Below, piece after piece: positions 1 through 8,384 of a stretch of DNA of 15,173 bases (position 1 is its first letter; each line of letters opens with the position of its first letter). Below the pieces are notes generated by a model. The model made no database searches, was not told where the DNA came from, and saw nothing but the letters and a program-made list of their open reading frames with translations. The stretch is from Hemicentrotus pulcherrimus (Eukaryota; Echinodermata; Echinoidea; Camarodonta; Strongylocentrotidae). The stretch spans positions 17,288 to 32,460 of the forward strand of contig BEXV01000493.1 of the NCBI GenBank assembly GCA_003118195.1. Direction: 5' to 3'. The translations under genes and the position numbers were made by a program.

Positions 1-109
1 GGGGGGGGGGAACATCATTAGTAAAGAAATATTTCACTCAGTGTTTATATGATGTTGCTGCCCATAACGCTTTTAGCCTGACTTTAAGATGTATAATTTA
101 TATCTGCAG

Positions 110-183
110 GTAGCACAGAGTTCCCTGAGGAAAGTAATAGGTGTGGTTCCACAAGACACAGTTCTTTTCAATAATGATATCAG
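110..183 (+). CDS. ABCB6: ABCB6-like ABC half-transporter, exon with Q-loop (partial gene, 5' end outside window)
   Basis: This internal exon reads VAQSSLRKVIGVVPQDTVLF followed by NNDI, the stretch of the nucleotide-binding domain that carries the Q-loop (Q15 of the partial protein, in VVPQD). The Q-loop couples ATP binding to the membrane domain. It is bounded by a 'tatctgcag' acceptor and a 'gttagt' donor and ends in phase 2, joining the next exon through a split Arg codon. Family knowledge: ABCB6 is a membrane half-transporter that dimerises, reported in the outer mitochondrial, endolysosomal and plasma membranes and linked to porphyrin transport. VVPQDTVLFN favours ABCB6/HMT-1; ABCB7/Atm1 usually differs here and downstream. 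The membrane domain and Walker A must lie upstream of this window. Confidence 0.9.
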
Positions 184-186
184 GTT

Positions 187-372
187 AGTATGATAATATT
201 AATAATAATTCGCTTTTATATAGCGCATAATACAAATGTCTCTGAGCGCTTTAGAGATATACATGTATTATTACCCCGGTCATTGGATTCTATATTTGCT
301 GCACACACTGTGTGCACAATCTCCACTCCCTGGGGAGCATTCCAGCCAGGCGTTACTTGACGCTCAAAAATT
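187..372 (+). repeat. Interspersed 'tatagcgca' repeat with AT-rich head
   Basis: It starts with an (ATT/AAT)n stretch, then 'cttttatatagcgca', 'ctctgagcgctttagag', 'ccccggtcattggatt' and a downstream 'ctccactccctggggagcattccagcc' block. A second, shorter copy with the same (AAT)n + 'tatatagcgcac' start lies at 8385-8470, so the repeat is supported within the window. I recall this type being common in echinoderm genomic DNA; family naming would need a repeat library. The right boundary is approximate. Confidence 0.6.
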
Positions 373-1013
373 GTTTGACCAACAATGATTTTCGCCAGTA
401 TGCTTTTTTCTGATGTAATTTCAAAATTAAGAAGCATTAGATAATCTAAAAGTGGTAATTTTACAGTATTTTATAGACCTATGTTTTTCTGATTTTGAGT
501 TTGATGAGGTATTTATTTATAACCCCACCTACTGTTGTCATTTTGATCTGCAATAACTTGTAAAGAGAGTAAGCGTTGCCATTGGATGCTGGAAGAAATA
601 AAGAACAGGATGTGCTGACAATCTCAGCATCCCCTCTCAGAAATTCCTATTGAGTTTTAATCTTCCTTTTGTTACCTTGCACAAGGCCTTGGAAGTCAGA
701 GTGCTTAAATATACTATAGACTTAATATTGTAAACACACCTTTTTCTCTAGATTTTCATTTTATGGGACTGGACATTCTTCTCCCTTTAAAAAAAGTTTG
801 GAGCATTCAGTTGCGACAAGCAACTTATCATTTTAAAGCTGAGAATCTTCTCTCTCAGAGTTATCTCCAAAGTCTTTTCTGGCGACTAGTCTTTGGTGGT
901 TTTGCGGTCATGCTAGTTCACATATATGCCTTCACAGTTGTCATATAGTATTTACACTTTTCAGTAAATAGAGATGGTGCACATTTTGTAAACACTCGCA
1001 GTCTAGTGCACAC

Positions 1014-1285
1014 TAATAGGGCGTTGCAAGAAAGTTGCGATTAATTTAGTCTCCTAAATTTCCTAGGATTTTGTTAGGATTAAAGTTTTAACAATTAGAT
1101 CTAGCTTTTATTCTCCCCCTCTCTCTTTCTCTCTCTGTTTCTAATGGGGCGTTGCAAGAAAGTTGAGTTATGATCAATTGCTATTAAATATCAGTTGCAA
1201 ATTTCACAACTTGCAATTAAACGCAAGACTTTTGCTAGATTTGGGGATTTGCAATTGATTGCAACTCTCTTGCAACGCCTCATAA
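1014..1285. mobile_element. MITE-like inverted-repeat element with a duplicated left end
   Basis: The left terminal repeat from 1142 contains GGCGTTGCAAGAAAGTTG and then GATCAATTGC. The right end at 1250-1285 is its reverse complement, GCAATTGATTGCAACTCTC followed by TTGCAACGCC. The core element is therefore about 144 bp with imperfect terminal inverted repeats of about 35 bp. A second left end (1014-1037) matches 1142-1165 at 23 of 24 positions, so the element either carries a duplicated end or was inserted next to a decayed copy. There is no coding capacity, so it would be non-autonomous. No clean target-site duplication can be called. Confidence 0.7.
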
Positions 1286-1662
1286 GCCTGTCACACTAAA
1301 AATATACGCTCCCTTCATCCAAAAGTGAGAATCAGGATATGAAGATTGTTTATTTCCAAAGAGAAAGAAAGAAAGATGATTCCAAATATTTCTTTACAAA
1401 TAACATATTACAAATCATTTATAGGTTTGATTAGTTTTCGCATATTTTTAATGTGACGAAGCCGTTCGAGAGATGAAAAAAATGAAAAAATCACAGCGAA
1501 AACCATTTGTCCCACTTTTCCAGATACCGCAAACTGTGACTTTGTCCAGGTTTAGCTAGAGGGGTGTTATTTGTAGTAGGTAACATCCTTAAATGATTAT
1601 AAAACTTGATCATGATTTTCTTAATGTAAGTATTGACATGTATTTCGCTGCTCCCACTCCAG

Positions 1663-1763
1663 GTATAATATCGGGTATGGCAAAGTGCAATGTACAACAG
1701 AAGAGGTTGAGGATGCAGCAAGAGCAGCCGACATACATACACGGATCGAGTCTTTCCCTGAAG
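1663..1763 (+). CDS. ABCB6: ABCB6-like transporter, helical-subdomain exon
   Basis: The second exon in the window encodes residues 26-58 of the partial protein: YNIGYGK, then an acidic helix ([15 protein letters not shown]), then RIESFPE. This is the region between Q-loop and signature, where the family has NIRYG, a helix ending in A..A.IH.., and F.EGY. The acceptor is 'ctcccactccag' and the donor 'gtgagc'. It enters by completing a split Arg codon and leaves after the first base of the Gly codon of FPEGY. The frame is open across all 101 nt and both junctions keep the family sequence continuous, which is strong evidence for the exon boundaries. Confidence 0.9.
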
Positions 1764-1916
1764 GTGAGCATAGCTAGGTTTAGGACTTTGTTTAAGTTTA
1801 CGTACAAGATCAGAGTCATTTATAATGATACATAAGGTCTGAAATTTGTCAGTGAACGTAATTAACTGCAGAGCTCTTGCTGCTAAAGCTTTATCCTACC
1901 CTCCCTTCACAATAGG

Positions 1917-2236
1917 GAGCTTGCGATTTGCATGACCGACTCAATCTACAACGTGACATTTACAGACCGAGTCACGTCTCCACGCAAGTCCCTGTCTTAC
2001 AAAAAATGTCGCGACTTGACAGCACTGGCGTGTTCATATGACCTTTGTGATCATTTGACCCACTCTAGGAGAGCAACATGCAGCTGAAGTTTTTGTTTTC
2101 AACCACAACGCAGAATTACCCCAAAAGCGACTGTAGGATCTGGCCTACGATGCAGTCCACAAATTGATGGATGCGCAGCAGATCTTGTTGCCAGTTTCAC
2201 GTCGTAGATCATGTCAGTCTTGCAAATCAAAAACTC
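1917..2236. mobile_element. MITE-like element of about 320 bp with imperfect terminal inverted repeats
   Basis: The left arm (GCGATTTGCATGACCGAC, then tCAATCTACAACGTGAC) pairs with the reverse complement of the right arm at 2194-2236 (GATTTGCAAGACTGACAT, then gATCTACGACGTGAAAC). This gives roughly 35-40 bp of diverged inverted repeats. The interior contains a small hairpin, GTAGG...CCTAC, near 2133-2148. No transposase frame is present. The boundaries and any target duplication are uncertain because the outermost bases are diverged. Confidence 0.55.
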
Positions 2237-2524
2237 TGTAATCTAAAGTTTTCTAGATAGTTAAACTGAAAGAAAAAACATTGAGATCTTGTGAAGGTAT
2301 GAAATAAATTGGAGCCTTATTATTCTTCCTATTTCCATGTGGAAGAACACTGTAACTATGTTTAAAGAGAATTATTGCAAGTGAATTGACAGGATGTTGT
2401 AAAATGACAAGAAAGAGCATAAAATTTAGGACCACTTTTCACTGCATATGTTTTTTTTTAGCAAGATTGAATCAATATTTTCATTTTGATGCTTCCAAAA
2501 CTTTTTACAATACACAAATATTCT

Positions 2525-2545
2525 TATATATATATATATATATAT
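2525..2545. repeat. (TA)n microsatellite
   Basis: About ten TA dinucleotides in a row within an ABCB6 intron. It is a length-variable simple repeat. Confidence 0.95.
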
Positions 2546-2660
2546 TTGCTTCATAGCCAACCTTTTGATAACCTCTAGAGTTTATTTCAAACTGCAAAAT
2601 TCCACTAATGACTACTCAATGTTGTATTTGAACACACGTCTTCTGTTTATTTTTTTTCAG

Positions 2661-2773
2661 GTTATGGTACTGTGGTAGGGGAGAGGGGATTGAAGCTGAG
2701 TGGTGGGGAGAAGCAACGAGTGGCCATCGCCAGAACCATCCTGAAAGCACCAGATTTCGTTTTACTTGATGAG
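2661..2773 (+). CDS. ABCB6: ABCB6-like transporter, signature and Walker B exon
   Basis: Encodes residues 60-96. [20 protein letters not shown] contains the ABC signature LSGGEKQR (71-78), followed by TILKAP and Walker B FVLLDE (91-96). The catalytic glutamate E96 is the last codon, so the downstream intron separates Walker B from the D-loop. The acceptor follows a long T-rich tract ('tttttttcag') and the donor is 'gtaagc'. [11 protein letters not shown] matches ABCB6; ABCB7 has a different residue pattern here (family knowledge). All catalytic residues are intact, so this is an active-type domain rather than a decayed copy. Confidence 0.95.
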
Positions 2774-3020
2774 GTAAGCATATGATCTATGTGGTATCCT
2801 TGTTATTTTGATACATCTTCAAGAACGTACAAATCTCATTTTTTCAAAAACAGAATATTAATCCTGGTGATTGAAAAGACCTGTTATTTGTTGAACATCC
2901 AAATGGTTTCAAAATTCCCCATGAGAGCCCACTCCAATGCGTCTTTAAGTGAACAATCGTCAGTTATTGAAAGGTGCATCTGTTTCTGACACTCACTCTA
3001 ATATCCAAATTCTCCCATAG
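2774..3020 (+). other. ABCB6 intron (phase 0)
   Basis: A 247-bp intron from 'gtaagc' to 'tctcccatag' that splits Walker B (…LLDE) from ATSALD. No repeats or other features are seen. The 66-codon ORF at 2789-2989 has no recognisable similarity and lies wholly in the intron. Confidence 0.9.
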
Positions 3021-3184
3021 GCGACATCAGCCTTGGACACCAAGACAGAACGTAACATCCAAGCATCATTAGCAAACATCTGTCAAGGCAGGACAACCAT
3101 CGTTGTTGCTCATCGTCTGTCCACCATCATCAACGCTGATCAAATCTTGGTGCTGCAGGACGGCATCGTCATAGAAAAAGGAAG
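3021..3184 (+). CDS. ABCB6: ABCB6-like transporter, D-loop and H-loop exon
   Basis: Encodes residues 97-150. It begins ATSALD (D-loop, 99-102), continues with [20 protein letters not shown] and then AHRLST, with the switch histidine H127, and ends [17 protein letters not shown]. The acceptor is 'tctcccatag' and the donor 'gtgggt'; it ends in phase 2 within an Arg codon. The intron before it is only 247 bp, the shortest in this gene here. Reading past the donor gives an artefactual 78-residue ORF ending near 3269. That tail is intronic, because the family sequence resumes precisely at the exon at 4627. Confidence 0.95.
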
Positions 3185-3428
3185 GTGGGTAAACTCAACC
3201 GCTGACCACTGCATTAAACAGTGCGTCCCAGAAAAAATGAAACCAAGAATTATCAATGTGTTATCATAACTTAACTTAAAATCTAATGTAACGGTATAAG
3301 TGAAGCACGCAAAATCCAAACAACAATAAACCCTCTACACAAATACAATCAGCTTTCATGTCTGCATGCAATTCGCATCGCACAATAGGCATAAACAATT
3401 TATATCGTGTGTACTTATGCTCGAAAAT

Positions 3429-3525
3429 GTTTATGTGGCACGCAAGCGAATGAGAGTTTATGTGTGCATGGCAAGCGACCAGAAACCTGATTATGTGAGC
3501 TTCGCACGCCAGCGCATGCACGGAA
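3429..3525. repeat. Degenerate direct repeats of about 30 bp
   Basis: Three loosely similar units begin G(T/A)TTATGTG at 3429, 3456 and 3489. Each is followed by a purine-rich 'gcaagcga/gccagcgc' block. Unit lengths are unequal (27 and 33 bp), so this is a weak, decayed repeat call. Confidence 0.35.
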
Positions 3526-3840
3526 CAGTGTTTTTGGCCCAATATGAGTTAATCTCCATTATAATCAATAAATGACACATATTTGTAAAGCTTAGATCCT
3601 CCTCTTTCATTTGATGCAAATGATATGATGCATATTTCCTGCAAGAATGATTAAAATCAATTTGAAGAAAGGATACCAAAAAGTCATTTGGCAACGGTAT
3701 CTCAATTTCTAAAGAGAAATTTCTAGAAAGTTAATTTTCTGCCCTTTCATATGACACCTCAGTCATATGTGTCATTCATTAATTATAATTGTGATTAATT
3801 TATGATTAAACATTGATGATTCTTGGTTTCGTTTTTTATA

Positions 3841-3985
3841 GGGAAGCACTGTAGTGTCCTTTGGCAAGACATTATTGTTGCTTTGCCCCTCTTCAGCTAG
3901 GTGATGGAAAGGGTTTACCGATATGAAGAAGTGACTTGACTGCTTGAGAGCCCTATCACAGTTGCTTTGCTCAGCTTCAGCAACC
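3841..3985 (+). mobile_element. 5'-truncated, diverged SINE fragment
   Basis: The body resembles the tRNA-derived SINE at 13391-13670. Both have an 'attgttgc/aattgcc' stretch, then CTAGG with a purine-rich run and GGGT(t/a) (3897-3917 versus 13511-13532), then an identical 12-mer TGCTTGAGAGCC (3941-3952 versus 13548-13559). Order and spacing are similar (44 versus 37 bp between the last two blocks). The tRNA-like head with A and B boxes is missing here. 'gcactgtagtgtcctttggcaagac' belongs to the body region as I remember it from marine invertebrate SINEs. Confidence 0.55.
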
Positions 3986-4389
3986 AAACCTAGTTTTTAA
4001 TTATGAAATTGAGTTCTTGCCCTTTTTATATTTCATCAAAAGTGGTGTGAATGATGCATGGGCAACTACTCCTTTCATGAAAAACACATTTCAAAGTTTT
4101 AACTCTTTTTTTGAACTTCAGTCAGCAAACAAAACATATATTTTGATAGTGCTTGGGAAAAAAGGCAATAATAGATGCGTGGAGGGATGTACATTTTGAG
4201 AAAAATGCATTCCAAAGTGTTGACCATTCTTTGACTCTGTCTGCGGAGGCCTTCGTCATTAATCAATTCTTTAAAATGCTTCACCCTAACTTTCTTCAAG
4301 GGTGGTCCCTTTTCAATTCTCTAGGCATTTGCCCTAAGCTAGAATTTTGAAATTTTAGGGTTGGCACTTTGATTTTTTGGCTCATGTGT

Positions 4390-4553
4390 CCCGGGCCCCA
4401 TCTTACAAAGAGTTGATAATGATCCGAATCAATATCAAGTCCCTTAATCAATCACAAGTTTGCAGTCTCCCATCTCTTATGTACATAGTTGTGATTGATA
4501 TCAATCACAAATAGGTTGTGCTTGATATCAACTCTGTGTAATGCAGGGCCCAG
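4390..4553. mobile_element. MITE-like element with perfect central palindrome
   Basis: The left end CGGGCCCCATCTTACAAAG followed by AGTTGAT pairs with the reverse complement of the right end, TGGGCCCTGCATTACACAG then AGTTGAT. This makes about 25-30 bp of imperfect terminal inverted repeats around a 164-bp element. Inside, 4489-4510 is a perfect 22-bp palindrome: TTGTGATTGAT followed by its exact reverse complement. Another ATCAATCACAA copy sits at about 4447-4457, so the element can fold along most of its length. It has no coding capacity. Confidence 0.65.
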
Positions 4554-4626
4554 GTATCTTTTAGTATTGAGTCCTGCTAAAAAAAAAGAAATGATCCAAA
4601 ATGTTTTTTTCTTTTTAATATGACAG

Positions 4627-4744
4627 GCATGAACAGCTATTGGAATTGGATGGCATTTACGCTGATATGTGGCAGCAGCAGCTACAAGCCGAGGAGGAAG
4701 CAGTTGTGGAAGGGAGCAGCGAAACCCTTGACGAGCTGAAGTAG
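4627..4744 (+). CDS. ABCB6: ABCB6-like transporter, terminal exon with stop codon
   Basis: The last exon completes the split Arg codon and encodes HEQLLELDGIYADMWQQQLQ. A short acidic tail ending ETLDELK and a TAG stop at 4742-4744 follow. The H-E-x-L-L-x-x-x-G-x-Y-x-x-M-W pattern is the usual C-terminal end of the ABC domain in this family, so the protein ends at a normal position. The acceptor is 'taatatgacag'. The five exons total 570 nt (189 residues plus stop) with no frame break. The final coding bases and the stop are partly repeated at 4940-4970 (see the tandem duplication). Confidence 0.93.
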
Positions 4745-5028
4745 AAGATGGCAGACAGAAATCTAAGACTTGTAATCGCTATCAGTGTGTGTGTATCAAA
4801 CAGATCGAAAGACGTGACTCAATCCTGCGTCCTTGGTTGAATCAGTTTGTAGCTTCCATTGTTAGCTGGATGACAGGCGCACGCCACAACACCCAGTCTT
4901 CATTTCTTTGGCTTTAATAATCAAAAAGTTTCCTGAAATGGAGCAGCAAAAGTCTTGATGAGCCAAAGTAGAAGATGCCTGACAGAAATATAAGCCTTGT
5001 ATTCACAGTCAGTCTTCATTTCTTGGCT
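4713..5028 (+). repeat. Tandem duplication of ABCB6 stop region and 3'UTR
   Basis: 4713-4786 (last codons, stop, start of 3'UTR) aligns without gaps to 4940-5013, with about 60 of the first 74 positions identical. The copy keeps an in-frame TAG preceded by SLDEPK versus TLDELK. A second block, CAGTCTTCATTTCTTTGG plus ctttaa (4894-4917), recurs at 5010-5032 with one base deleted. Relative to unit 1, unit 2 lacks about 106 bp between these blocks. Unit 2 continues beyond an inserted element at about 5571-5593. The unit period is 227 bp. The duplicated coding fragment is non-functional because it lies after the real stop. Confidence 0.8.
4745..5028 (+). other. ABCB6 3' untranslated region (proximal part)
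   Basis: This sequence directly follows the TAG at 4742-4744. No AATAAA occurs here, so the transcript probably runs on through the inserted element. ATTAAA hexamers occur at 6442-6447 and 6860-6865, and the first AATAAA of the spacer at 7928-7933. The true 3' end cannot be set from sequence alone. Confidence 0.6.
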
Positions 5029-5570
5029 TTAAAGTGACTTGGTAACATTGTTGAAGGTTGATGACAAAAATTGCTTAATTTTTGTATAAAATGTTACTTA
5101 CTATATTCCTTCTACTGTACTAACCCTCTGACATGCAAAAAATCCTGAAATTTTTTTCAAACCATTAAGATATCTATGGTTTTCTTTGAAGGCGTCGATG
5201 TGAGGCACCATCTAACAGTGATTAACAGTTAATTCTCCCAACCATTTTTGAATTTCCCAACCGTTTTTCCATGAAAAAAAGACATAAAACAGGCTATAAA
5301 AAATCTGTCAACTTTTAAATGTCTAGAATGGAATGTAGATCCGTTTTATTGCTTTTTGAGATATGCAATCGCCTAAAATGTGATAAAATTGTAATAATAT
5401 AGTTTTGAGAATTAAGGAATCGATCAGATCAGTTTTTCTGAATTTGTAACATGAATAATGGTCCGTTTTCACTTGAATTTTCAAATTATCTTTAATTGTA
5501 CATCTAGCATTGAAGTCACTACCTTAGCACCACTATCTCTCATCTAAACAATGTTACAAAGTCCCTTTAA
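5029..5570. mobile_element. 542-bp non-autonomous inverted-repeat element in a TTAA site
   Basis: The left end reads TTAAAGTGACTTGGTAACAT and then TGTT. The reverse complement of the right end reads TTAAAGGGACTTTGTAACAT and then TGTT, so 22 of 24 terminal bases match. Both ends start at a TTAA (5029-5032 and 5567-5570), as expected for an insertion that duplicates TTAA, a preference best known for piggyBac-type transposases. The interior is AT-rich with no transposase frame. The neighbouring tandem copy keeps the uninterrupted TTAA (4914-4917), which fixes the boundaries independently. The CCY terminal motif typical of piggyBac is not present, so superfamily assignment is tentative. Confidence 0.75.
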
Positions 5571-7190
5571 TGAAAATCAGAAAATTCCTTGAAGTTATAT
5601 TGGAAACTTTTCTCTTACATTTATGATGTTTTTTTTCTTCAGGGGAAGAGTGTGTGTGTGATGTTTCTTCTATGCTATTTCTATTTATTGCAAGTTGTAC
5701 TATGAAGTGGTTTTGAGGGATGAAGAGTTTTGGAAGTATCCGCACGTTCTGTGAAGACATCATTTTGTCACGCATGGGCTTTTAGGCTGGCAATATTATG
5801 GCTTCTGTATTGGTTTGGTTGAATTTCAGATGAGCCTTAGAACAGTACATGTATGTGTCAAACAACATGATTGTAATGATTGCTTGTAATATAGGTTACA
5901 ATTCATGTGAGGACTGATTATTCAGTTCAGGCACACAATGAGGTGTTTAATGGGAGAAATTTATATCAGTTGGTACCAGTGTGTCTCTAATGTGGCTTGC
6001 AAACATAAGCTTGAAATATGATTGTTTTAAAAACTTGAATAATCTGAAATACCCTTTGTAATCAACATTGTTGTAAGTTTTTACAACAGTTTTGTAAAAT
6101 ACAGCGATCAATACAAGCTAAAGACTTCACTCCATAAGATAACCCAACTGTGACTGAGTTTGAATATTTAATGTAGTGCAACCAAAATCAAAACCTTGTT
6201 TGTTTGAGAGTTTATGTTTGTATATGCTGGATACTTTATCCCACCATACTTTCACTCTCACCATTTTATACTCACTGGGTAGGTTAAGGTCTGGCAACTC
6301 AGCTTTCTATTTCAACTCGTGATTAGTTGCCTGAAAGTATATTATCTTTGCTATAGGACCTCAGGCTATGGTCCAGTTTCTCTGTGCTGTCATTCATCTC
6401 CAGGTATAGAGACAGAGTTGGTGTTAGCATTGCAATTGGGAATTAAAGTAGGTTTAGGATTAGGGTGATTTTCAGTACTGGCTCTAAAGCTGAAGGCTGA
6501 ATGTGATTAATTAATGAAAGAAGTAGCCCATCGAGCAGTTCAAGTTCAAGTTCAAGACAGAGCATGTGTCGAACAATCCATCAGGCCACTTTTAATCAGT
6601 GTTATCTCTTTATATGCCACACAAACAATCTCACTGTGTCGCATCGTATTTGTCTTGTGGTAGATTTGTATAAGGCTTCAAGGTTATTTCACTGTTTCCA
6701 GTGCAAGATTAATCTGTTCAGGCGTTGAAAGAGTTGTCATGGACCTAATCAAGAGTAACAATGGGATGTTATGCAAAGCTTTTGTTTGTGCAAAAATGCA
6801 TGAGTGGCAAACAAGCAACCATGTAGAAATGTGAAGAAAGCAACCAAAGTGTTAGGCCAATTAAAAGCAATTGTACGGACCTTAACCCCCTGACTACTGA
6901 ATTCTTGTTATTGTTTTGCTATGATGCTGATTCATGTTCAGTTTTCATATTTTAATTTTCTAGTAAAATGAATACAGAACCTTGTAAAAGCTAATTTAAC
7001 TATAGTGACTAAAATACTATTCAAATAACAGTTTATACAAACCAGGCCCACAACACCTCAACAGAGAAAGAGGCACTGATGAAATTAGGAACAGGGTATT
7101 TCAATATTATCAATATTATTTATTTTATTTATAGTACCCGTAAATGTATCATATCTGCATTTATGCCCATATTGATTTTGTGTTCTCAGG
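5571..7190. other. Intergenic / possible distal 3'UTR, no gene seen
   Basis: After about 23 bp continuing the duplicated 3'UTR unit, this stretch has no ORF, splice structure or RNA gene that I can support. Small items are a perfect 8-bp hairpin (6069-6088), a TTGTAA...TTACAA hairpin near 5885-5902, and three tandem GTTCAA units at 6538-6555. It may be part of a long ABCB6 3'UTR. Confidence 0.6.
6069..6088. repeat. Perfect 8-bp hairpin
   Basis: TGTTGTAA, a 4-nt GTTT spacer, then TTACAACA. The stem is AT-rich, and no U-run or other signal assigns it a function. Confidence 0.5.
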
Positions 7191-7199
7191 GTATCGGGG

Positions 7200-7396
7200 G
7201 GCCATATTCAATTCTGTACTAGAATTATGTCAGGATTTTACTTAGCTTTACTTGAGCTTAACTAAGTAAACTGAATCGTAGGGTCTTACTTAGATCACAT
7301 CTAAGAATCTGACTTTTGAGAAACCAACTGTGAGGCAAAATATCTACCGATACATATATACCCATATTTCTGACATAATTACTGAATTGAATACCA
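7200..7396. mobile_element. MITE-like element of about 200 bp with TATTCAATTC termini
   Basis: The left arm 7203-7234 contains TATTCAATTCTGTA and ATTATGTCAG. The right arm 7366-7394, reverse-complemented, reads TATTCAATTCAGTA then ATTATGTCAG. The inverted repeat is about 28 bp, with a 5-base difference in spacing between the two blocks. The interior has sub-palindromes such as TTACTTAG...CTAAGTAA (7238-7268). There is no coding potential, so it would be non-autonomous. Confidence 0.65.
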
Positions 7397-8384
7397 ACCT
7401 TGGACTGTTTCTACTTTTCTTTTTTCTTTCTTAAACATATTTTTTTGACGTAGGTATTTTCATGAACACAAAAAAGGCATAGGAGCTGGGAGTAGCGAGT
7501 TTCTTCATTTGTATTAACTCAAATCTAAGAAGGCCACCAAACAAATGTAAGACAGAGCAGTGGTCTTCGTTATGATTTCTTGTGTGCAGTGTTACTAATT
7601 GTAGGCTAATTAAAGTGCATCTAGCGGATTATTAATAACGTGTACATGTATATGTCCTTTCTTTGTTACAAGTTTCTGAATTCCCCTGTAATTATTTACA
7701 AGTTAATTTGCCAGGTGTGTTCTGCTCTCTAGGAGTATTGTTAGTTGTTTAAAAGAATCATCATTTTAATAGTGACATAGGAAATAATATTTAAACATGC
7801 AACATGCGGTCTATTATTTGTTATTCTGTATTCTGCTTGCAACTGTTAAAAACAGTAGTACAAATGACAGATAGTAATCTGTATTGTAAAAAATAATGGT
7901 ATTCAAGTGCGATTCTTGTATGTTAATAATAAATACAAATATGTAATTGATACATACAGTATTACAGCAAATCTGTTTGCTTGTGTGTTTTCAAATTAAA
8001 TATTTTTTTCCCCCATGAAGTTAAAACTTTGTGCAATTTCTAATGTGATTCTCTATCTTATAGAGTTCATGTAATTACAAATAAGTATTGCTCTCCCATG
8101 AAAATTAGTTCTTCTTCACAATCCGTTGAAAACTTACTTGATCCTGTAAGCCTTCGCTGGCAGTGCCTCAAAGTTCAGCACTACTGGTATGTTGTAGCTG
8201 GCATCGTTGCTGATGCAATACAACAATATGTAGAATGGGATCATAGGTTGAAGAAAACTATTTTCTTTCCATTGATTGTGAAGAAGAAAGAACTTATTTT
8301 CAATTTCCTTCACCAATCAGATGAATCTTTTCTGTGATTTAAGAATTGCTCTCCTGCTGAACTTGTTAGCCACTGTTTTACTCA
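7397..8384. other. Intergenic, AT-rich, no gene seen
   Basis: The stretch contains the first AATAAA hexamer downstream of ABCB6 (7928-7933) in an AT-rich context, a weak candidate polyadenylation signal. A 79-codon ORF at 8098-8337 has no recognisable domain and no flanking signals that I can interpret as splice sites of a known gene. Confidence 0.55.
7928..7933 (+). terminator. Candidate polyadenylation hexamer AATAAA for ABCB6
   Basis: This is the first canonical AATAAA on the + strand after the ABCB6 stop, within 'ttaataataaatac', with a T-rich tract at about 8000-8010. Using it would imply a 3'UTR of about 3.2 kb. The hexamer is common by chance in AT-rich DNA, so this is only a candidate. 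Confidence 0.15.

Larger units (their letters stand above)
184..1662 (+). other. ABCB6 intron (phase 2), repeat-bearing
   Basis: This 1479-bp intron starts with 'gttagt' and ends with 'ccactccag'. Its left part is a 'tatagcgca' repeat and 1014-1285 is an inverted-repeat element. The rest, including 763-948 where a 61-codon ORF is open, shows no family similarity I recognise and no flanking splice logic, so I assign no gene there. Confidence 0.85.
1764..2660 (+). other. ABCB6 intron (phase 1), repeat-bearing
   Basis: This 897-bp intron runs from 'gtgagc' to 'tttttttcag'. It holds an inverted-repeat element at about 1917-2236 and a (TA)n microsatellite at 2525-2545. Nothing else with coding or RNA-gene character is visible. 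Confidence 0.85.
3185..4626 (+). other. ABCB6 intron (phase 2), repeat-bearing
   Basis: A 1442-bp intron from 'gtgggt' to 'aatatgacag'. It carries degenerate direct repeats near 3429-3520, a diverged SINE fragment (3841-3985) and a palindrome-centred MITE-like element (4390-4553). The several 60-90 codon ORFs here overlap each other on both strands and resemble no known family. Confidence 0.85.

Noticed and set aside
763..948. 61-codon + strand ORF with a hydrophobic C-terminal half
   Set aside because: It lies wholly in an ABCB6 intron, shows no family similarity I recognise, and such lengths are expected by chance.
2253..2435. Minus ORF of 60 codons in an ABCB6 intron
   Set aside because: Low-complexity hydrophobic translation of AT-rich sequence, without splice or homology support.
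110..4744. Assignment of the transporter to ABCB7/Atm1 or a bacterial ABC exporter
   Set aside because: The [15 protein letters not shown] and IYADMW patterns fit ABCB6/HMT-1, and the four introns with GT/AG borders exclude a bacterial gene.
6441..6470. Telomere-like 'ggtttaggattagggt'
   Set aside because: Only about two imperfect TTAGGG-like units, with no array; chance is the simplest explanation.
8098..8337. 79-codon + strand ORF in the intergenic spacer
   Set aside because: There is no recognisable domain, codon context or neighbouring splice structure, and a 60-codon ORF is open on the opposite strand over the same bases.
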